In this document: positions 1-9,182 of the stretch, one piece after another
How the letters are laid out: each line of letters opens with the position of its first letter
Numbering within the stretch: position 1 is the first letter of the stretch
From: Achromobacter piechaudii NBRC 102461
GTDB taxonomy: Bacteria > Pseudomonadota > Gammaproteobacteria > Burkholderiales > Burkholderiaceae_B
Direction: 5' to 3'
Assembly (NCBI RefSeq): GCF_001571245.1
Contig: NZ_BCTK01000001.1
Span: 992,001 to 1,056,000, forward strand
DNA: 64,000 nucleotides
Translations under genes and position numbers: made by a program
Notes under the pieces: model-generated
What the model was told of the DNA's origin: nothing
Database searches by the model: none
What the model saw: the letters and a program-made list of their open reading frames with translations, nothing else

Positions 1-429
1 GTGGCGCCGGTCAAGCAGATCTACGAAGTGGGCCAGGCCTGGCCGTTCCCGTGCATGGTGGTGATCACCTCCGGCGAGACGCTGGCCAAGCGCAAGGACG
101 ACGTCTGGAAGGCGCTGGACGCGCAGAATCAGGCCATCACGCTGCTGCAAAAAGAGCCGGCGCAGGCCTCCAAGCTGATCGCCTCGTACTTCATCGCCGA
201 GCCCACGCTCAAGACCCTGTCGCGTGGCGAGCTGCCGCGCGAAACCGTCATCGCCGAAGCCATCAGCACGCAGGTGTTCACGCCCAAGCTCACGCCCAAG
301 GACACCGCGCGCATGCAGGAAATTGCCGACATCCTGCAAGCCCAGGGTTCGCTGAAAACGCGCGACGGCAAGCCGTACGACGTGTCCAGCATTGTTGATC
401 TGTCCTGGCAAGAGGCGCGCAAACTTTGA
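1..429 (+). CDS. ABC transporter substrate-binding protein, NitT/TauT type (C-terminal part)
   Basis: This is the C-terminal ~142 residues of a periplasmic solute-binding protein; the reading frame is open at the window edge, so the GTG at base 1 is probably not the true start. The visible part is a helical C-lobe with the wording typical of NitT/TauT (sulfonate, nitrate, taurine) binding proteins, where a run of residues before the end describes binding-lobe helices ('LLQKEPAQASKLIASYF'). It overlaps the following permease start by 3 bases, which places both in one operon. The ligand cannot be read from the sequence, and the ATPase gene must lie upstream, outside the window. Confidence 0.7.
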   Translation: MAPVKQIYEVGQAWPFPCMVVITSGETLAKRKDDVWKALDAQNQAITLLQKEPAQASKLIASYFIAEPTLKTLSRGELPRETVIAEAISTQVFTPKLTPKDTARMQEIADILQAQGSLKTRDGKPYDVSSIVDLSWQEARKL

Positions 430-1199
430 GCTCGTCTACCCGAGTGACCGGCGCCCGCAAGCATTTCGCGGGCGTTTTGGGCGTCCTGTTCATTCTGTTG
501 TTGTGGCAACTGGCGGCGTTCGCCTTGCCTGATTTCCTGATGCCGGGCGTGCCGGCAGTGGTTGAGCGCCTGTTCGAGGACCTGGGCAAGCAATCGTTCC
601 ATCAAAGCCTGATGGGCACGCTGGGCCGGCTCGGGGCAGGCTACGGGCTGGCGCTGGCGGCCGGCATCGGCTTCGGGCTGGTGGCCGCCGTGCTGTTCTT
701 CTTCCGGGAAGTGCTGCGCAGCGCCATCGTCATCCTGCAATCGATTCCGTCCATCGCATGGGTGCCGCTGTTCCTGATCGTGATGGGCTTTGGCAACACG
801 CCCATCATCGTGGTGGTTGCGCTGTCGGCGTTCTTCCCGGCCGCGCTCAGCGTCATGAACGCCACTGAATCCGTGCAACGCGTCCACGTTTCGGCTGCGC
901 GCGTCATGGGCGCGACTCGCTGGGGGCTGGTCAAGCGGGTGTACCTGCCCGCCGTCATGCCGGAGCTGATCACCGGGGCGCAGTTGGCCTTCGGCAATGC
1001 TTGGCGCGCGCTGATTTCGGCCGAAATGCTGATCGGCTTCGGCAAGGGCCTGGGCCGGTCGCTGGCGTACTCGGGCGAGATCGCGGACATGACGGGCGTG
1101 ATGACCAACATCCTCGTCATCGCCGTGTTGGCCGCGCTGATCGATCAGTTCGTGCTTGAAAACCTGAAGCACCGCCTGCTGCGTTATCAGTACGTCTAG
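426..1199 (+). CDS. ABC transporter permease, NitT/TauT (SsuC-like) family
   Basis: An inner-membrane permease of 257 residues with about six hydrophobic segments. The EAA-type cytoplasmic loop is visible as 'AARVMGATRWGLVKRVYLPAVMP', as in SsuC/TauC/NrtB permeases (BPD_transp_1 family). The start used is TTG at 426, whose last two bases form part of the TGA stop of the binding-protein gene; no better start is seen nearby. It would work with the binding protein upstream and an ATPase outside the window to import a sulfonate, nitrate or similar anion. The exact substrate is not determinable. Confidence 0.85.
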   Translation: MSSSTRVTGARKHFAGVLGVLFILLLWQLAAFALPDFLMPGVPAVVERLFEDLGKQSFHQSLMGTLGRLGAGYGLALAAGIGFGLVAAVLFFFREVLRSAIVILQSIPSIAWVPLFLIVMGFGNTPIIVVVALSAFFPAALSVMNATESVQRVHVSAARVMGATRWGLVKRVYLPAVMPELITGAQLAFGNAWRALISAEMLIGFGKGLGRSLAYSGEIADMTGVMTNILVIAVLAALIDQFVLENLKHRLLRYQYV

Positions 1200-1202
1200 A
1201 TC

Positions 1203-2024
1203 ATGCGTGCGCCCTTGAAATTGCCCGGTCTGCTTGCCTTCGCCGCCTGCGCGCTGCTTACCGGCCTGAGCGCGGCGCATGCCGATCCTGCGGGTTTCGC
1301 CGCTGCCCGGGCGCGCGGGGAATTGGTCGTGGGTGTGCCGTACCTGGCGCCGCCGCCGGTTGCCGGCGCCAAGATCCGCACGCCCGACGGCTTGGACGCC
1401 AACATGGCGGAAAAGCTGGGCGCCAGCCTCGGCTTGCCGGTGCGCTTGCGGCAGGTCAGGGCGGAAGAGGCTGGCGAGTTGCTGTCGGCCGGTCAGGTGG
1501 ACGTGGTGCTGGCCGATGCCGCCAACGGCCAGCCGGCCACGGTTGCCGTGCAGCCCACGGGTTACAGCACGCGCCCCAAGGCGGTGATACGTAGCGATAC
1601 GCGCCTGCGCAAGCCCGCAGACGTGCAGGGCCGCAGCGTCTGCATGGCAGAGGCCGACACCGACGCGCGCGCGCTGGCAGCAGCCTGGGGCGCCGTTGTA
1701 CGTACTTACCGAGTGCCTTCCGATGCGCTGGTTGCGGTGCGCGAAGGCGCTTGCGATGTCGGGCTGGTGGACGACGCCGTCTGGGAACCCTTGGTGCGTT
1801 TTCCCGAATGGAAGAAATTCTCTGCAACGCTGCCGGCCGATGGAGCCAAGCGCGAACAGGTGTGGCTGTTGCCGGCCTCGGATGCCGCTGGCCGCGCCTG
1901 GCTGGCCGGGGAAATGCAGGCCTGGAGCCAATCGGGGGCCTGGAAAGCGATGACCTCGAAATGGGCTCGCGATGTGGCCTTCGACGTGTATCTGGATCAG
2001 GAAGTGCCCGACTGCCACGGTTAG
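1203..2024 (+). CDS. Periplasmic substrate-binding protein, family 3 (SBP_bac_3-like)
   Basis: A 273-residue protein with a Sec signal peptide ending near AHA-D (residues 25-28), followed by a lobe opening 'RGELVVGVPYLAPP' and 'DANMAEKLGASLGLPV', the usual start of family-3 amino-acid-type binding proteins. Two cysteines lie in the second lobe (in 'SVCMAEAD' and 'EGACDVG') and may form a disulfide. It begins three bases after the permease stop, so it is probably cotranscribed with a NitT/TauT transporter, whose cognate binding proteins are of another family. That mismatch suggests an accessory or sensor-like binding protein. Function is inferred from fold only. Confidence 0.7.
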   Translation: MRAPLKLPGLLAFAACALLTGLSAAHADPAGFAAARARGELVVGVPYLAPPPVAGAKIRTPDGLDANMAEKLGASLGLPVRLRQVRAEEAGELLSAGQVDVVLADAANGQPATVAVQPTGYSTRPKAVIRSDTRLRKPADVQGRSVCMAEADTDARALAAAWGAVVRTYRVPSDALVAVREGACDVGLVDDAVWEPLVRFPEWKKFSATLPADGAKREQVWLLPASDAAGRAWLAGEMQAWSQSGAWKAMTSKWARDVAFDVYLDQEVPDCHG

Positions 2025-2049
2025 CGCAGGCGCAGGTCCAGCACTTACA

Positions 2050-2646
2050 ATGCCGGCCATGACGCACACGTTGACCGCTCCTTGCTCGTATCAGGAAGAC
2101 ATCAAGAAAAGCCGCTTTGTCGCGTATGCCGCCCCGGTCACCACCGTGAGCGAGGCGATGCAGTTCTTTGCCGAGCGCAGCGACCCCGAAGCCACCCACA
2201 ATTGCTGGGCCTACCGAATCGGCCAGGAATATCGGTTCAACGACGATGGCGAACCGGGCGGCACTGCCGGCCGTCCCATTCTGCAAGCCATCGAAGGGCA
2301 GGACATGGACCGCGTGGCGGTGCTGGTGGTGCGCTGGTACGGAGGCATCAAGCTGGGCGCGGGCGGGCTGGTGCGTGCCTATGGCGGCTGCGCGGCGAAC
2401 TGCCTGCGTTTGGCGCAGCGGACCGAAATCGTGGACCTTGCCACAGTCACGTGCGCGTGCGGCTTCGCGGAATTGGCGCTGCTCAAATCGCGTCTGGCCC
2501 AAGCCGGAGCGGTGGTGCAGCAGGAAGACTTCAATGAAGAGGGCGTGTCGCTGCGCTTTGTCGTGCCGCGCAGCGCGATAAGTGACCTGGAAGTCACGGT
2601 CGCCAACATCACGCGCGGACGTTCGGCGTGGGAGCTGCTGTCCTGA
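2050..2646 (+). CDS. yigZ: YigZ/IMPACT family protein
   Basis: A 198-residue member of the UPF0029/IMPACT family, with the N-terminal signature 'IKKSRFVAYAAPV' and 'DDGEPGGTAGRPIL', the conserved 'VVRWYGGIKLGAGGLVRAYG' stretch, and a C-terminal DUF1949 domain. Bacterial members are of uncertain biochemical role; eukaryotic IMPACT regulates Gcn2. The start may be ATG 2050 or ATG 2059 in the same frame; the first ATG sits inside a TACAAT (2047-2052) that looks like a -10 box, so transcription could begin close to the second ATG. The gene is followed by a hairpin terminator shared with the convergent thioredoxin gene. Confidence 0.88.
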   Translation: MPAMTHTLTAPCSYQEDIKKSRFVAYAAPVTTVSEAMQFFAERSDPEATHNCWAYRIGQEYRFNDDGEPGGTAGRPILQAIEGQDMDRVAVLVVRWYGGIKLGAGGLVRAYGGCAANCLRLAQRTEIVDLATVTCACGFAELALLKSRLAQAGAVVQQEDFNEEGVSLRFVVPRSAISDLEVTVANITRGRSAWELLS

Positions 2647-2684
2647 ACCCTGGGTTCATGCGCGCCACCCGGCCGCAATGGAAA

Positions 2685-2709
2685 GGGGCCCGATGTCGGG
2701 CCCCTGTTG
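2685..2709. terminator. Bidirectional hairpin terminator
   Basis: A 9-bp perfect inverted repeat (2685-2693 and 2696-2704, GGGGCCCGA/TCGGGCCCC) with a 2-base loop sits between the convergent yigZ and thioredoxin genes. A T-rich tail follows on the plus strand (TGTTGTTT), and the minus-strand side is followed by TTTCC. Confidence 0.65.
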
Positions 2710-2710
2710 T

Positions 2711-3085
2711 TTACGCGTTCTGGCTGTCTTGCGCCGCGGCGATTTCCTGATGGACCTTTTCCATGTCCACTTCCTTGATCTTGGCCAGCAGCTCATTGAG
2801 CTGCCCGCCCGACAAGGCGCCGGGTTGCGAAAACAGCAGGACTTTCTCACGGAAGACCATCAGCGTGGGAATCGAGCGGATTCCCAGCGCGCCGGCCAAT
2901 TCCTGCTCGACGTCGGTGTTCACCTTGGCGAACGTGACGTCCGTGTGCTCGGTCGCGGCTTGCTCGAAAACTGGAGCGAAGCCACGGCACGGGCCGCACC
3001 ACGGAGCCCAGAAGTCGACGATCAGGGTACCGTCAGGCGTGATGGCGTCCTGGAAGCTTTCTTTGGTGAGTTCAACAATACTCAT
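2711..3085 (-). CDS. Thioredoxin-family protein
   Basis: A 124-residue cytoplasmic thioredoxin fold. The redox motif WCGPC (Cys30 and Cys33) follows 'LIVDFWAP', and the cis-proline is at Pro73 in 'RSIPTL'. The start chosen is the ATG at 3085, preceded by AAGGAT; an upstream in-frame extension of ten residues lacks family similarity. The C-terminus carries an extra charged tail of about 20 residues rich in Glu, Gln and Ala. It is a small redox protein, either a true thioredoxin or a close paralogue. It stands alone, convergent with yigZ. Confidence 0.88.
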   Translation of the reverse strand: MSIVELTKESFQDAITPDGTLIVDFWAPWCGPCRGFAPVFEQAATEHTDVTFAKVNTDVEQELAGALGIRSIPTLMVFREKVLLFSQPGALSGGQLNELLAKIKEVDMEKVHQEIAAAQDSQNA

Positions 3086-3257
3086 TTTGGATCCTTGCCG
3101 CGGAGCGCGGCGCAAAAAGTCGGTGTCGAGATCCGGGGTGTGCCCGCCCCGGCCTGAATCGGCGACGCTTTATGTGCCACGCGCTCTTGCGTAATAGTAG
3201 AGCGGGCGATGGCAGCGTCGCAATGGTTGGCGCTGTGGAGAGCGCATTCAGCGGTGC

Positions 3258-4280
3258 TTAGACCGCAGTTTTTGTAGAGACGCCGGCATCGTTTTTCAAC
3301 GACGCCACGATCTCGAAAGAGCGCAGGCGATCGGCGATATCGAAGAAGTCGGACACGATCATGACTTCGTCGGCCTCGGTTTCGGCCACCAGGGCTTCCA
3401 GCCGCCGCTTGACGGTGTCCGGCCCGCCCACGATGGAAGCGCCCAATCTTTGATTGACAGCCTCACGTTCCCATTCGTTCCACAAACCATCCATGCTTTC
3501 TACCGGCGGCTGCAATTGCAGGCGGTGACCACGCACCAAAGAGAGGAATTTAAGCTGTTGAGTCGTGGCCTGATGGCGGGCAGCCTCGTCCGTTTCGGCC
3601 GCCACGACCGGCACGCCGATCATGGCGTAGGGGCGCGACAGCGTGGCCGACGGCTTGAAAAGGTGCCGGTACAGGCGCATGGCGGCCATGCCCTCGGGCG
3701 AAAAATGCCCGGCGAACGAGAACGGCAACCCGAGTTCGGCGGCAAGCCGAGCGCTGAAATCGCTGGAGCCCAGCAGCCAGATCGGAATGTCCAGGCCTTC
3801 GCCGGGAATGGCGCGCACCGGCTGGCCCGGCCGGGACGGCGCCAGAAAGCCACGCAGTTCTTCCACCAGCGCCGGAAATTCCAGGCCGCTGCGCGGGCCA
3901 CGGCGCAGCGCGTGCTGCGTGGCGCCGTCGCTGCCGGGCGCGCGGCCCAGGCCCAGGTCGATCCGTCCCGGGTACAGCGTTTCCAACGTGCCGAACTGCT
4001 CGGCGATGATCAGCGGCGCATGGTTGGGCAGCATGATGCCCCCCGAGCCGACGCGCAACGTGCTGGTGTGGCTGGCGACGTGGCCGATCAGGACCGCCGT
4101 CGCGCTGGACGCGACCCCGTTGATGTTGTGGTGCTCGGCCAGCCAGAAACGGTTGTAGCCCAGCCGCTCGACATGCTGGGCCACGGCGACGGTATTACGG
4201 AACGCGTCCGCGGCATCGCGGCCTTGAACAATCGGGGCCAGGTCCAGGACGGAAAAGGGAATGCGGGCGAGGGCGCTCAT
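3258..4280 (-). CDS. LLM-class flavin-dependent oxidoreductase (luciferase-like monooxygenase)
   Basis: A 340-residue bacterial-luciferase-like protein. The beginning '[14 protein letters not shown]' and the early '[25 protein letters not shown]' stretch are typical of the YhbW-type subgroup that uses FMN or F420-like flavin. '[15 protein letters not shown]' is the conserved central loop. The family oxidises diverse small molecules with reduced flavin; the substrate is unknown here. It is monocistronic, with no flavin reductase beside it. Confidence 0.85.
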   Translation of the reverse strand: MSALARIPFSVLDLAPIVQGRDAADAFRNTVAVAQHVERLGYNRFWLAEHHNINGVASSATAVLIGHVASHTSTLRVGSGGIMLPNHAPLIIAEQFGTLETLYPGRIDLGLGRAPGSDGATQHALRRGPRSGLEFPALVEELRGFLAPSRPGQPVRAIPGEGLDIPIWLLGSSDFSARLAAELGLPFSFAGHFSPEGMAAMRLYRHLFKPSATLSRPYAMIGVPVVAAETDEAARHQATTQQLKFLSLVRGHRLQLQPPVESMDGLWNEWEREAVNQRLGASIVGGPDTVKRRLEALVAETEADEVMIVSDFFDIADRLRSFEIVASLKNDAGVSTKTAV

Positions 4281-4505
4281 GCGGACATCCCCCCATCAAA
4301 GTCATGACAGGACGGCAACGCAGAGGCATAGCGGGTAAGGCGCAAGGTGAACTCCATACGGGATACATGGGGAGTGTATCGGCGAATTCAACCGCGACTG
4401 GCAGCAACCTTGACGGTGGGCGGGTTGTAACGGCAGTCGATTGCCGACGGGTACCCGCGTGATTTCTTCATAGGAATACGATTTTTTCGGGTCCGCCATT
4501 ATTCA

Positions 4506-5861
4506 ATGGCGGCCCATGCTACTTTGCCGCCCAAGCACGAGATACCGGCTTGTTTAATCGAACATGCCGTATTGCGAACCCTCTGTTTCTCAGGAAGAAA
4601 AGTGAATTACTGGGAAGTGATCCGCCAATCCCTGATTATTTCGGGATCACGGCTGGTTGCCTTGTCCATGGTGACGCTGGATCTCATGATTCTGGGCCGG
4701 TTGGCGTTGGACGAGACCGCCGACTTTGCGCTTGCGGTTCAGTTTTCACAAATCTATGTTGTGCTGGCCCTTGGCCTGACAGTGGGCGTGAACATTGCCT
4801 TCAACCTCAGAAAATCCCATTCAAGAACTGTGGCCAGATCTGTTGCGGGTTACGCGGTATTCACCGGGTTTCTGCTGTTTCTGATGTCGCTAGTGATGGG
4901 CTTTTCCGTGACGATGTTGAAAAACGCTCAATTAAGCTATTTTGTGCTGGCGCTCGGCATTGTTCCGACAACCCTGTACATCGCGCTATGCGCAATGATC
5001 GAAGCGTCCGGAGGGGCGAGTTGGGTGTTCAAGCTGACGATTGGCGCTGCCATCGCAAACGCTGCCCTCGATTTGGCTCTCGTTCATCTCGGCCTCTGCT
5101 CTCCTGCCGTGGCGGTCGCCTTAGCGACGACGATAGTCAGGCTGCTGCTCCTGGGTTTCGTGATCTACGGCTGCTTGCGCATCTATCGAATTTCGATTGC
5201 CCCAATCTACGACGGCGTGGAATGGAAGGACCTGTTCAGCTATGGCCGAACGGAAGCCCTGGTCGGGTTGATTTTCACCGGCGGCGTGTCGTTTCTGTTC
5301 GCCTATGCGAATGCGCGCGGTAATGACGCCGCGTTGGCCCTATTGGCCATCGGCGTAAATTTCTTGAACATTGCCTCTGTCATCTACCTCGGGATGACTC
5401 GCGCCGTAGCTAACGTTGCTTCCGCGCTGACCCACAGGATCTCCACCGATTTGAAGGGCCTGGCGATTTTCGGGCTTGCTTACGTTCTCAGCACTACTGC
5501 GGTCTTGTACGCAGCGTCCCCTGTGCTCTCGTGGCTTTATCTAGGAACCGTTTCGCCAGAGCTGCTTGCTATCTTCGTCATTGCGATTTGGGTTGTGGCT
5601 TTCGACGGGGCGGCCATGTTGTTCATTACCCTGCTTAGATTGCTCGATTGGCGGGCGGGGCCGCCAATGCTTCGGCTTGCGCTGATTGTCATCGGTGTGC
5701 CCCTGGCCATGGTCTGGTTTGACCCCTTGGCAATGCAACCCGTTTTCGCTGGTTTGCTGATGGGCAATATTGTCGCGGCGCTGCTTGCGGGCATGCTGCT
5801 GTTGTACGCTGCCCGGCAGAGGGCGCGGAAGGATCTCCACACCGTGGCGGATCACCAATAA
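4506..5861 (+). CDS. MATE/MOP-superfamily-like multispanning membrane protein
   Basis: A 451-residue integral membrane protein with about twelve hydrophobic segments. Its organisation resembles the MATE and polysaccharide-flippase (MOP) superfamily, but no diagnostic motif allows a substrate call. A GTG at 4602 with AGGAAG four bases upstream is a better start than the ATG at 4506, which lies inside an inverted repeat (4493-4512) and would add 32 residues of non-membrane sequence. Codon use is visibly richer in A and T (AAT, TTA, ATT, AAA) than in the neighbours, which suggests a gene of different origin. It is followed by a bidirectional terminator. Confidence 0.6.
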   Translation: MAAHATLPPKHEIPACLIEHAVLRTLCFSGRKVNYWEVIRQSLIISGSRLVALSMVTLDLMILGRLALDETADFALAVQFSQIYVVLALGLTVGVNIAFNLRKSHSRTVARSVAGYAVFTGFLLFLMSLVMGFSVTMLKNAQLSYFVLALGIVPTTLYIALCAMIEASGGASWVFKLTIGAAIANAALDLALVHLGLCSPAVAVALATTIVRLLLLGFVIYGCLRIYRISIAPIYDGVEWKDLFSYGRTEALVGLIFTGGVSFLFAYANARGNDAALALLAIGVNFLNIASVIYLGMTRAVANVASALTHRISTDLKGLAIFGLAYVLSTTAVLYAASPVLSWLYLGTVSPELLAIFVIAIWVVAFDGAAMLFITLLRLLDWRAGPPMLRLALIVIGVPLAMVWFDPLAMQPVFAGLLMGNIVAALLAGMLLLYAARQRARKDLHTVADHQ

Positions 5862-5893
5862 AAAAGCCGCCCCGGTAACTGTTGGGGCGGCTT
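5862..5893. terminator. Bidirectional hairpin terminator
   Basis: A 10-bp inverted repeat (AAGCCGCCCC at 5864-5873, GGGGCGGCTT at 5884-5893) separates the convergent membrane-protein and purine-permease genes. A run of As on its left serves as the T-run for the minus-strand gene; there is no comparable T-run on the right for the plus strand. Confidence 0.7.
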
Positions 5894-5921
5894 GTCGCGT
5901 TACGTCCGATGGATGTTGCGC

Positions 5922-7214
5922 TTACTCCGGAAAAAACGCATACCGGATCACGAACAGCACGGCGACCAGCCATGTGGCCGGATGCACGTCGCGGACCTTG
6001 CCGGTGGCGGTCTTCAGGACCACGTAGCTGATGAAGCCGAACGCGATCCCGTTGGCGATCGAGTACGTGAACGGCATGACCAGCGCGGTCAATGCGGCCG
6101 GGGTGGCCTCGGTGACTTCATTCCAGTCGATGTCGATCAGTTCGCGCATCATCAGGCCGGCCACGTAGAGCAGGGCGGGGGCGGTGGCGTAGGCCGGGAC
6201 CGCGCCTGCCAGCGGCGAGATGAAGAGCGCGGCCAGGAACAGCAGCGCCACGACCAGGGCGGTCATGCCGGTACGTCCGCCCGCTTGCACGCCCGAGGCG
6301 CTTTCCACGAAGGCGGTGGTGCTGCTGGTGCCCAGCGCCGAGCCGGCGACAATCGCCGTGCTGTCGGCAAACAGCGCGCGGCCCAGGCGATTGGGACGGC
6401 CCTCGGGGACCAGGCCGGCGCGCTTGGCCACGCCCACCAAGGTACCGGTGGCGTCAAACACTTCGACCAGCACGAACACCAGGATCACATGCACGAAACC
6501 GCTGTGCAGCGCGCCCATGATGTCGAGCTTGAAGAGCGTGGGGGCCAGGCTGGGCGGGGCCGAGAAGATGCCCTTGAACTCGTTGTAGCCCAGCACCATC
6601 GACAGCACGGTGACGACGATGATGCCGATCAGGATGGCGCCGCGCACGCGCAGCGCGTCCAGCGAGGCGATGATGAAAAACCCCAGGATGGCGAATAGCG
6701 GGCCATGGGTGGTGAGGTTGCCCAAGGAAACCTTGGTGGCCGGATGGGCAACGACGATGCCGGCGCTGGACAGCGCGATAATCGCCAGGAAAAGGCCGAT
6801 GCCCGCCGCGATCGCGCTGCGCAGGGAATGCGGTATGCCCTTGACCAGCCAGACCCGGATGCCCGATATCGTCAGGATCAGGAAGATCACGCCCGAGATG
6901 AACACGGCGCCCAGCGCCTGCTCCCAGGTGTAGCCCATGGTCTTGACGACGGTGAAGGCGAAGAACGCGTTCAGCCCCATGCCGGGCGCCATGCCGATCG
7001 GCCAGTTGGCGATCAGCGCCATCACCAGCGAACCGAGCGCTGCGGCCAGGCAGGTCGCCACGAAGACGGCGTCGCGGTCCATGCCGGTGGACGACAGGAT
7101 GTCCGGGTTGACGAAGATGATGTACGACATGGTCAGAAATGTCGTCAAACCGGCCACGATCTCCGTGCGCGCGGTCGTGCCGTGTTCACGCAGCTTGAAT
7201 AACTTCTCCAGCAT
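5922..7214 (-). CDS. NCS2-family purine (guanine/hypoxanthine-type) permease
   Basis: A 430-residue transporter of the AzgA/GhxP branch of the NCS2 family: 'EIVAGLTTFLTMSYIIFVNP' near the N-terminus, 'GMAPGMGLNAFFAFTVV' in TM3, and 'GTSSTTAFVESASGVQAGGRTGM' for the TM10 region. It imports purines (adenine, guanine or hypoxanthine) by proton symport in characterised relatives; specificity is not readable here. The start ATG at 7214 follows GGGGACTGGA; a longer in-frame extension upstream is not conserved-looking. It is divergent from tsaD with about 108 bp between starts. Confidence 0.9.
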   Translation of the reverse strand: MLEKLFKLREHGTTARTEIVAGLTTFLTMSYIIFVNPDILSSTGMDRDAVFVATCLAAALGSLVMALIANWPIGMAPGMGLNAFFAFTVVKTMGYTWEQALGAVFISGVIFLILTISGIRVWLVKGIPHSLRSAIAAGIGLFLAIIALSSAGIVVAHPATKVSLGNLTTHGPLFAILGFFIIASLDALRVRGAILIGIIVVTVLSMVLGYNEFKGIFSAPPSLAPTLFKLDIMGALHSGFVHVILVFVLVEVFDATGTLVGVAKRAGLVPEGRPNRLGRALFADSTAIVAGSALGTSSTTAFVESASGVQAGGRTGMTALVVALLFLAALFISPLAGAVPAYATAPALLYVAGLMMRELIDIDWNEVTEATPAALTALVMPFTYSIANGIAFGFISYVVLKTATGKVRDVHPATWLVAVLFVIRYAFFPE

Positions 7215-7322
7215 TCCAGTCCCCAGTGTGTTGCAGGCTTGTAGGTTGTTGCAGGCGGGGCCGACCGGCCTCGCGCATGTCAAAACTCGCGTATTTTCGC
7301 ATCAGTTGTAAACTCTGCCGCC

Positions 7323-8354
7323 ATGATTATCCTCGGCTTTGAAAGCTCCTGCGACGAAACCGGTGTCGCAGCCGTCTGTACGGAACGCGGTCTGCTGGCG
7401 CACGCGCTGCATACCCAGATCGCCATGCACCAGGAATATGGTGGCGTGGTGCCGGAACTTGCCTCGCGTGACCACATCCGTCGCGTCGTCCCCTTGACCC
7501 GTCAGGTGCTGCACGATGCGGGCCTGCAAATGTCGGACATCGGCGCCGTGGCGTATACCGCAGGCCCAGGCCTGGCGGGCGCCTTGCTGGTGGGCGCCAG
7601 CGTCGCGCAGTCCTTTGCCTGGTCGCGGCATCTTCCGGCGATCGGCATCCATCACCTGGAAGGCCATCTGCTGTCGCCGATGTTGGCGGACCCTCGGCCC
7701 GACTTCCCCTTTGTGGCGCTGCTGGTGTCTGGCGGCCACACGCAGTTGATGCGCGTCGATGGCGTGGGTCGCTACGAATTGCTGGGCGAAACGTTGGACG
7801 ACGCGGCTGGCGAGGCGTTCGACAAGTCAGCCAAGCTGATGGGACTGGGCTATCCCGGTGGCCCGGCCTTGGCCAAGCTGGCGGGGCAGGGCGACGCCAG
7901 CCGCTTCGATCTGCCGCGTCCCATGCTGCATAGCGGCGATCTGGACTTCAGCTTCAGCGGCCTGAAGACGGCGGTGCTGACTCGGGTGAAGGCGGCGGAA
8001 AAGGCGGGCGGACTGGACGAGCAGACGCGCGCGGATCTGGCGGCGGCCACGCAGGGCGCGATTGTGGATGTGCTGGCCGCCAAGTCGATCAAGGCCCTGA
8101 AACAGACGGGATTGCGCCGTCTGGTGGTGGCCGGTGGCGTTGGCGCCAACCAGTTGCTGCGGGCCAAGCTGGCGGCGGCGCTCAAGCCCTTGCGGGCGCA
8201 GGCGTATTTCCCGCCGCTGGAGTTGTGCACCGATAACGGCGCGATGATTGCTTTCGCGGCGGCCGAGCGCGTCAAGACTGGTTTGGTGAAACTGGACGCC
8301 GATGCGCACAGTTTCACGGTCAAGCCGCGTTGGGATCTGGCGGATATCGCCTGA
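7323..8354 (+). CDS. tsaD: tRNA N6-adenosine threonylcarbamoyltransferase
   Basis: A 343-residue TsaD (Kae1/Qri7/Gcp) protein that transfers the threonylcarbamoyl group to A37 of ANN-decoding tRNAs, working with TsaB and TsaE. The iron-binding HxxxH motif is seen as His111 and His115 in 'IHHLEGHLL', with the ASKHA phosphate loop 'FESSCDETG' at the N-terminus and '[13 protein letters not shown]' in the middle. It is an essential cytoplasmic enzyme in most bacteria. Its TGA stop abuts the stop of the convergent plsY with no base between. Confidence 0.97.
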   Translation: MIILGFESSCDETGVAAVCTERGLLAHALHTQIAMHQEYGGVVPELASRDHIRRVVPLTRQVLHDAGLQMSDIGAVAYTAGPGLAGALLVGASVAQSFAWSRHLPAIGIHHLEGHLLSPMLADPRPDFPFVALLVSGGHTQLMRVDGVGRYELLGETLDDAAGEAFDKSAKLMGLGYPGGPALAKLAGQGDASRFDLPRPMLHSGDLDFSFSGLKTAVLTRVKAAEKAGGLDEQTRADLAAATQGAIVDVLAAKSIKALKQTGLRRLVVAGGVGANQLLRAKLAAALKPLRAQAYFPPLELCTDNGAMIAFAAAERVKTGLVKLDADAHSFTVKPRWDLADIA

Positions 8355-9002
8355 TCAGCCCGGCTTTTTCTTGCTGCCGCCGATCTTGCTTTCAGTGCCT
8401 TGCACCAAACGCGTGATGTTGGCCCGGTGACGATAGAACAGCAGCACGCCGATCACTGCCAGCGCCACGCCCAGGGCCGGCTGGGCATACCAGGCCAGGC
8501 CCGAGCCGAACACGTAGTAGACCGGCGCGAAGAACGCCGCGACCAGCGACGCCAGCGACGAGTAGCGGAAGAACACCGCCACGATCAGCCAGGTCGCGGC
8601 GGTGGCCACGGCCAGCCAGGGTTGGATCGCCACCAGCACGCCCAGCGCTGTCGCCACGCCCTTGCCACCCTTGAAACCCAGGAAAACCGGGTACAGATGC
8701 CCGACGAAAGCCGCCAGCGCCACCAGCGCCAGTCCGGCCGGCGCGATGCCGGGGGCCAGTTTTTCGGCCAGCCCGATAGCGAACCATCCCTTGGCCGCAT
8801 CGCCCAGCAAGGTCAGCGCGGCGGCCGTCTTGTTGCCGGTACGCAGCACATTGGTCGCGCCCGGGTTCTTGGACCCATAGCTGCGGGGGTCCTGCAGCCC
8901 CATCAGTTTGCTGACGACCACGGCGAAGGGCACGGAGCCGATCAGGTAGGCCAGCAGGACGAGGGCGGCGGTGAACGCCAGGGAGGGTTCGGTAATCGCC
9001 AT
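8355..9002 (-). CDS. plsY: Acyl-phosphate:glycerol-3-phosphate acyltransferase
   Basis: A 215-residue inner-membrane PlsY. The three conserved loop motifs are visible: '[14 protein letters not shown]' early, the '[17 protein letters not shown]' loop, and '[20 protein letters not shown]'. It makes lysophosphatidic acid from acyl-phosphate and glycerol-3-phosphate, the first step of phospholipid synthesis. The tail is Lys/Gly-rich. The gene is divergent from surE (about 180 bp between starts) and converges on tsaD with touching stop codons. Confidence 0.95.
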   Translation of the reverse strand: MAITEPSLAFTAALVLLAYLIGSVPFAVVVSKLMGLQDPRSYGSKNPGATNVLRTGNKTAAALTLLGDAAKGWFAIGLAEKLAPGIAPAGLALVALAAFVGHLYPVFLGFKGGKGVATALGVLVAIQPWLAVATAATWLIVAVFFRYSSLASLVAAFFAPVYYVFGSGLAWYAQPALGVALAVIGVLLFYRHRANITRLVQGTESKIGGSKKKPG

Positions 9003-9182
9003 GGAAAGGGAGTCCGTTGTTGTCGTAATGGCGCGGATTCTACCGCGCCGCGCACCGCCCCTGGGTACGGGTTATCGAGCGTGGCGTACTTGCCCCGTGA
9101 ACGCACGTGGTCATACAGGGTGCGGCGGCGGACGGTACAATCCGCGACGTCCTTCCGCGTTTTATTTTCTTTCGGATGCACA

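Noticed and set aside
2047-2052. TACAAT before yigZ as a strong promoter implying leaderless mRNA
   Set aside because: It fits a -10 box but overlaps the first ATG and has no convincing -35, so I kept both start options without making a finding.
129-2069. A very long minus-strand open frame opposite the ABC genes
   Set aside because: It is an antisense shadow of high-GC coding DNA; the encoded protein has no domain and is rich in His, Arg and Gly, and the plus-strand genes are clearly real.
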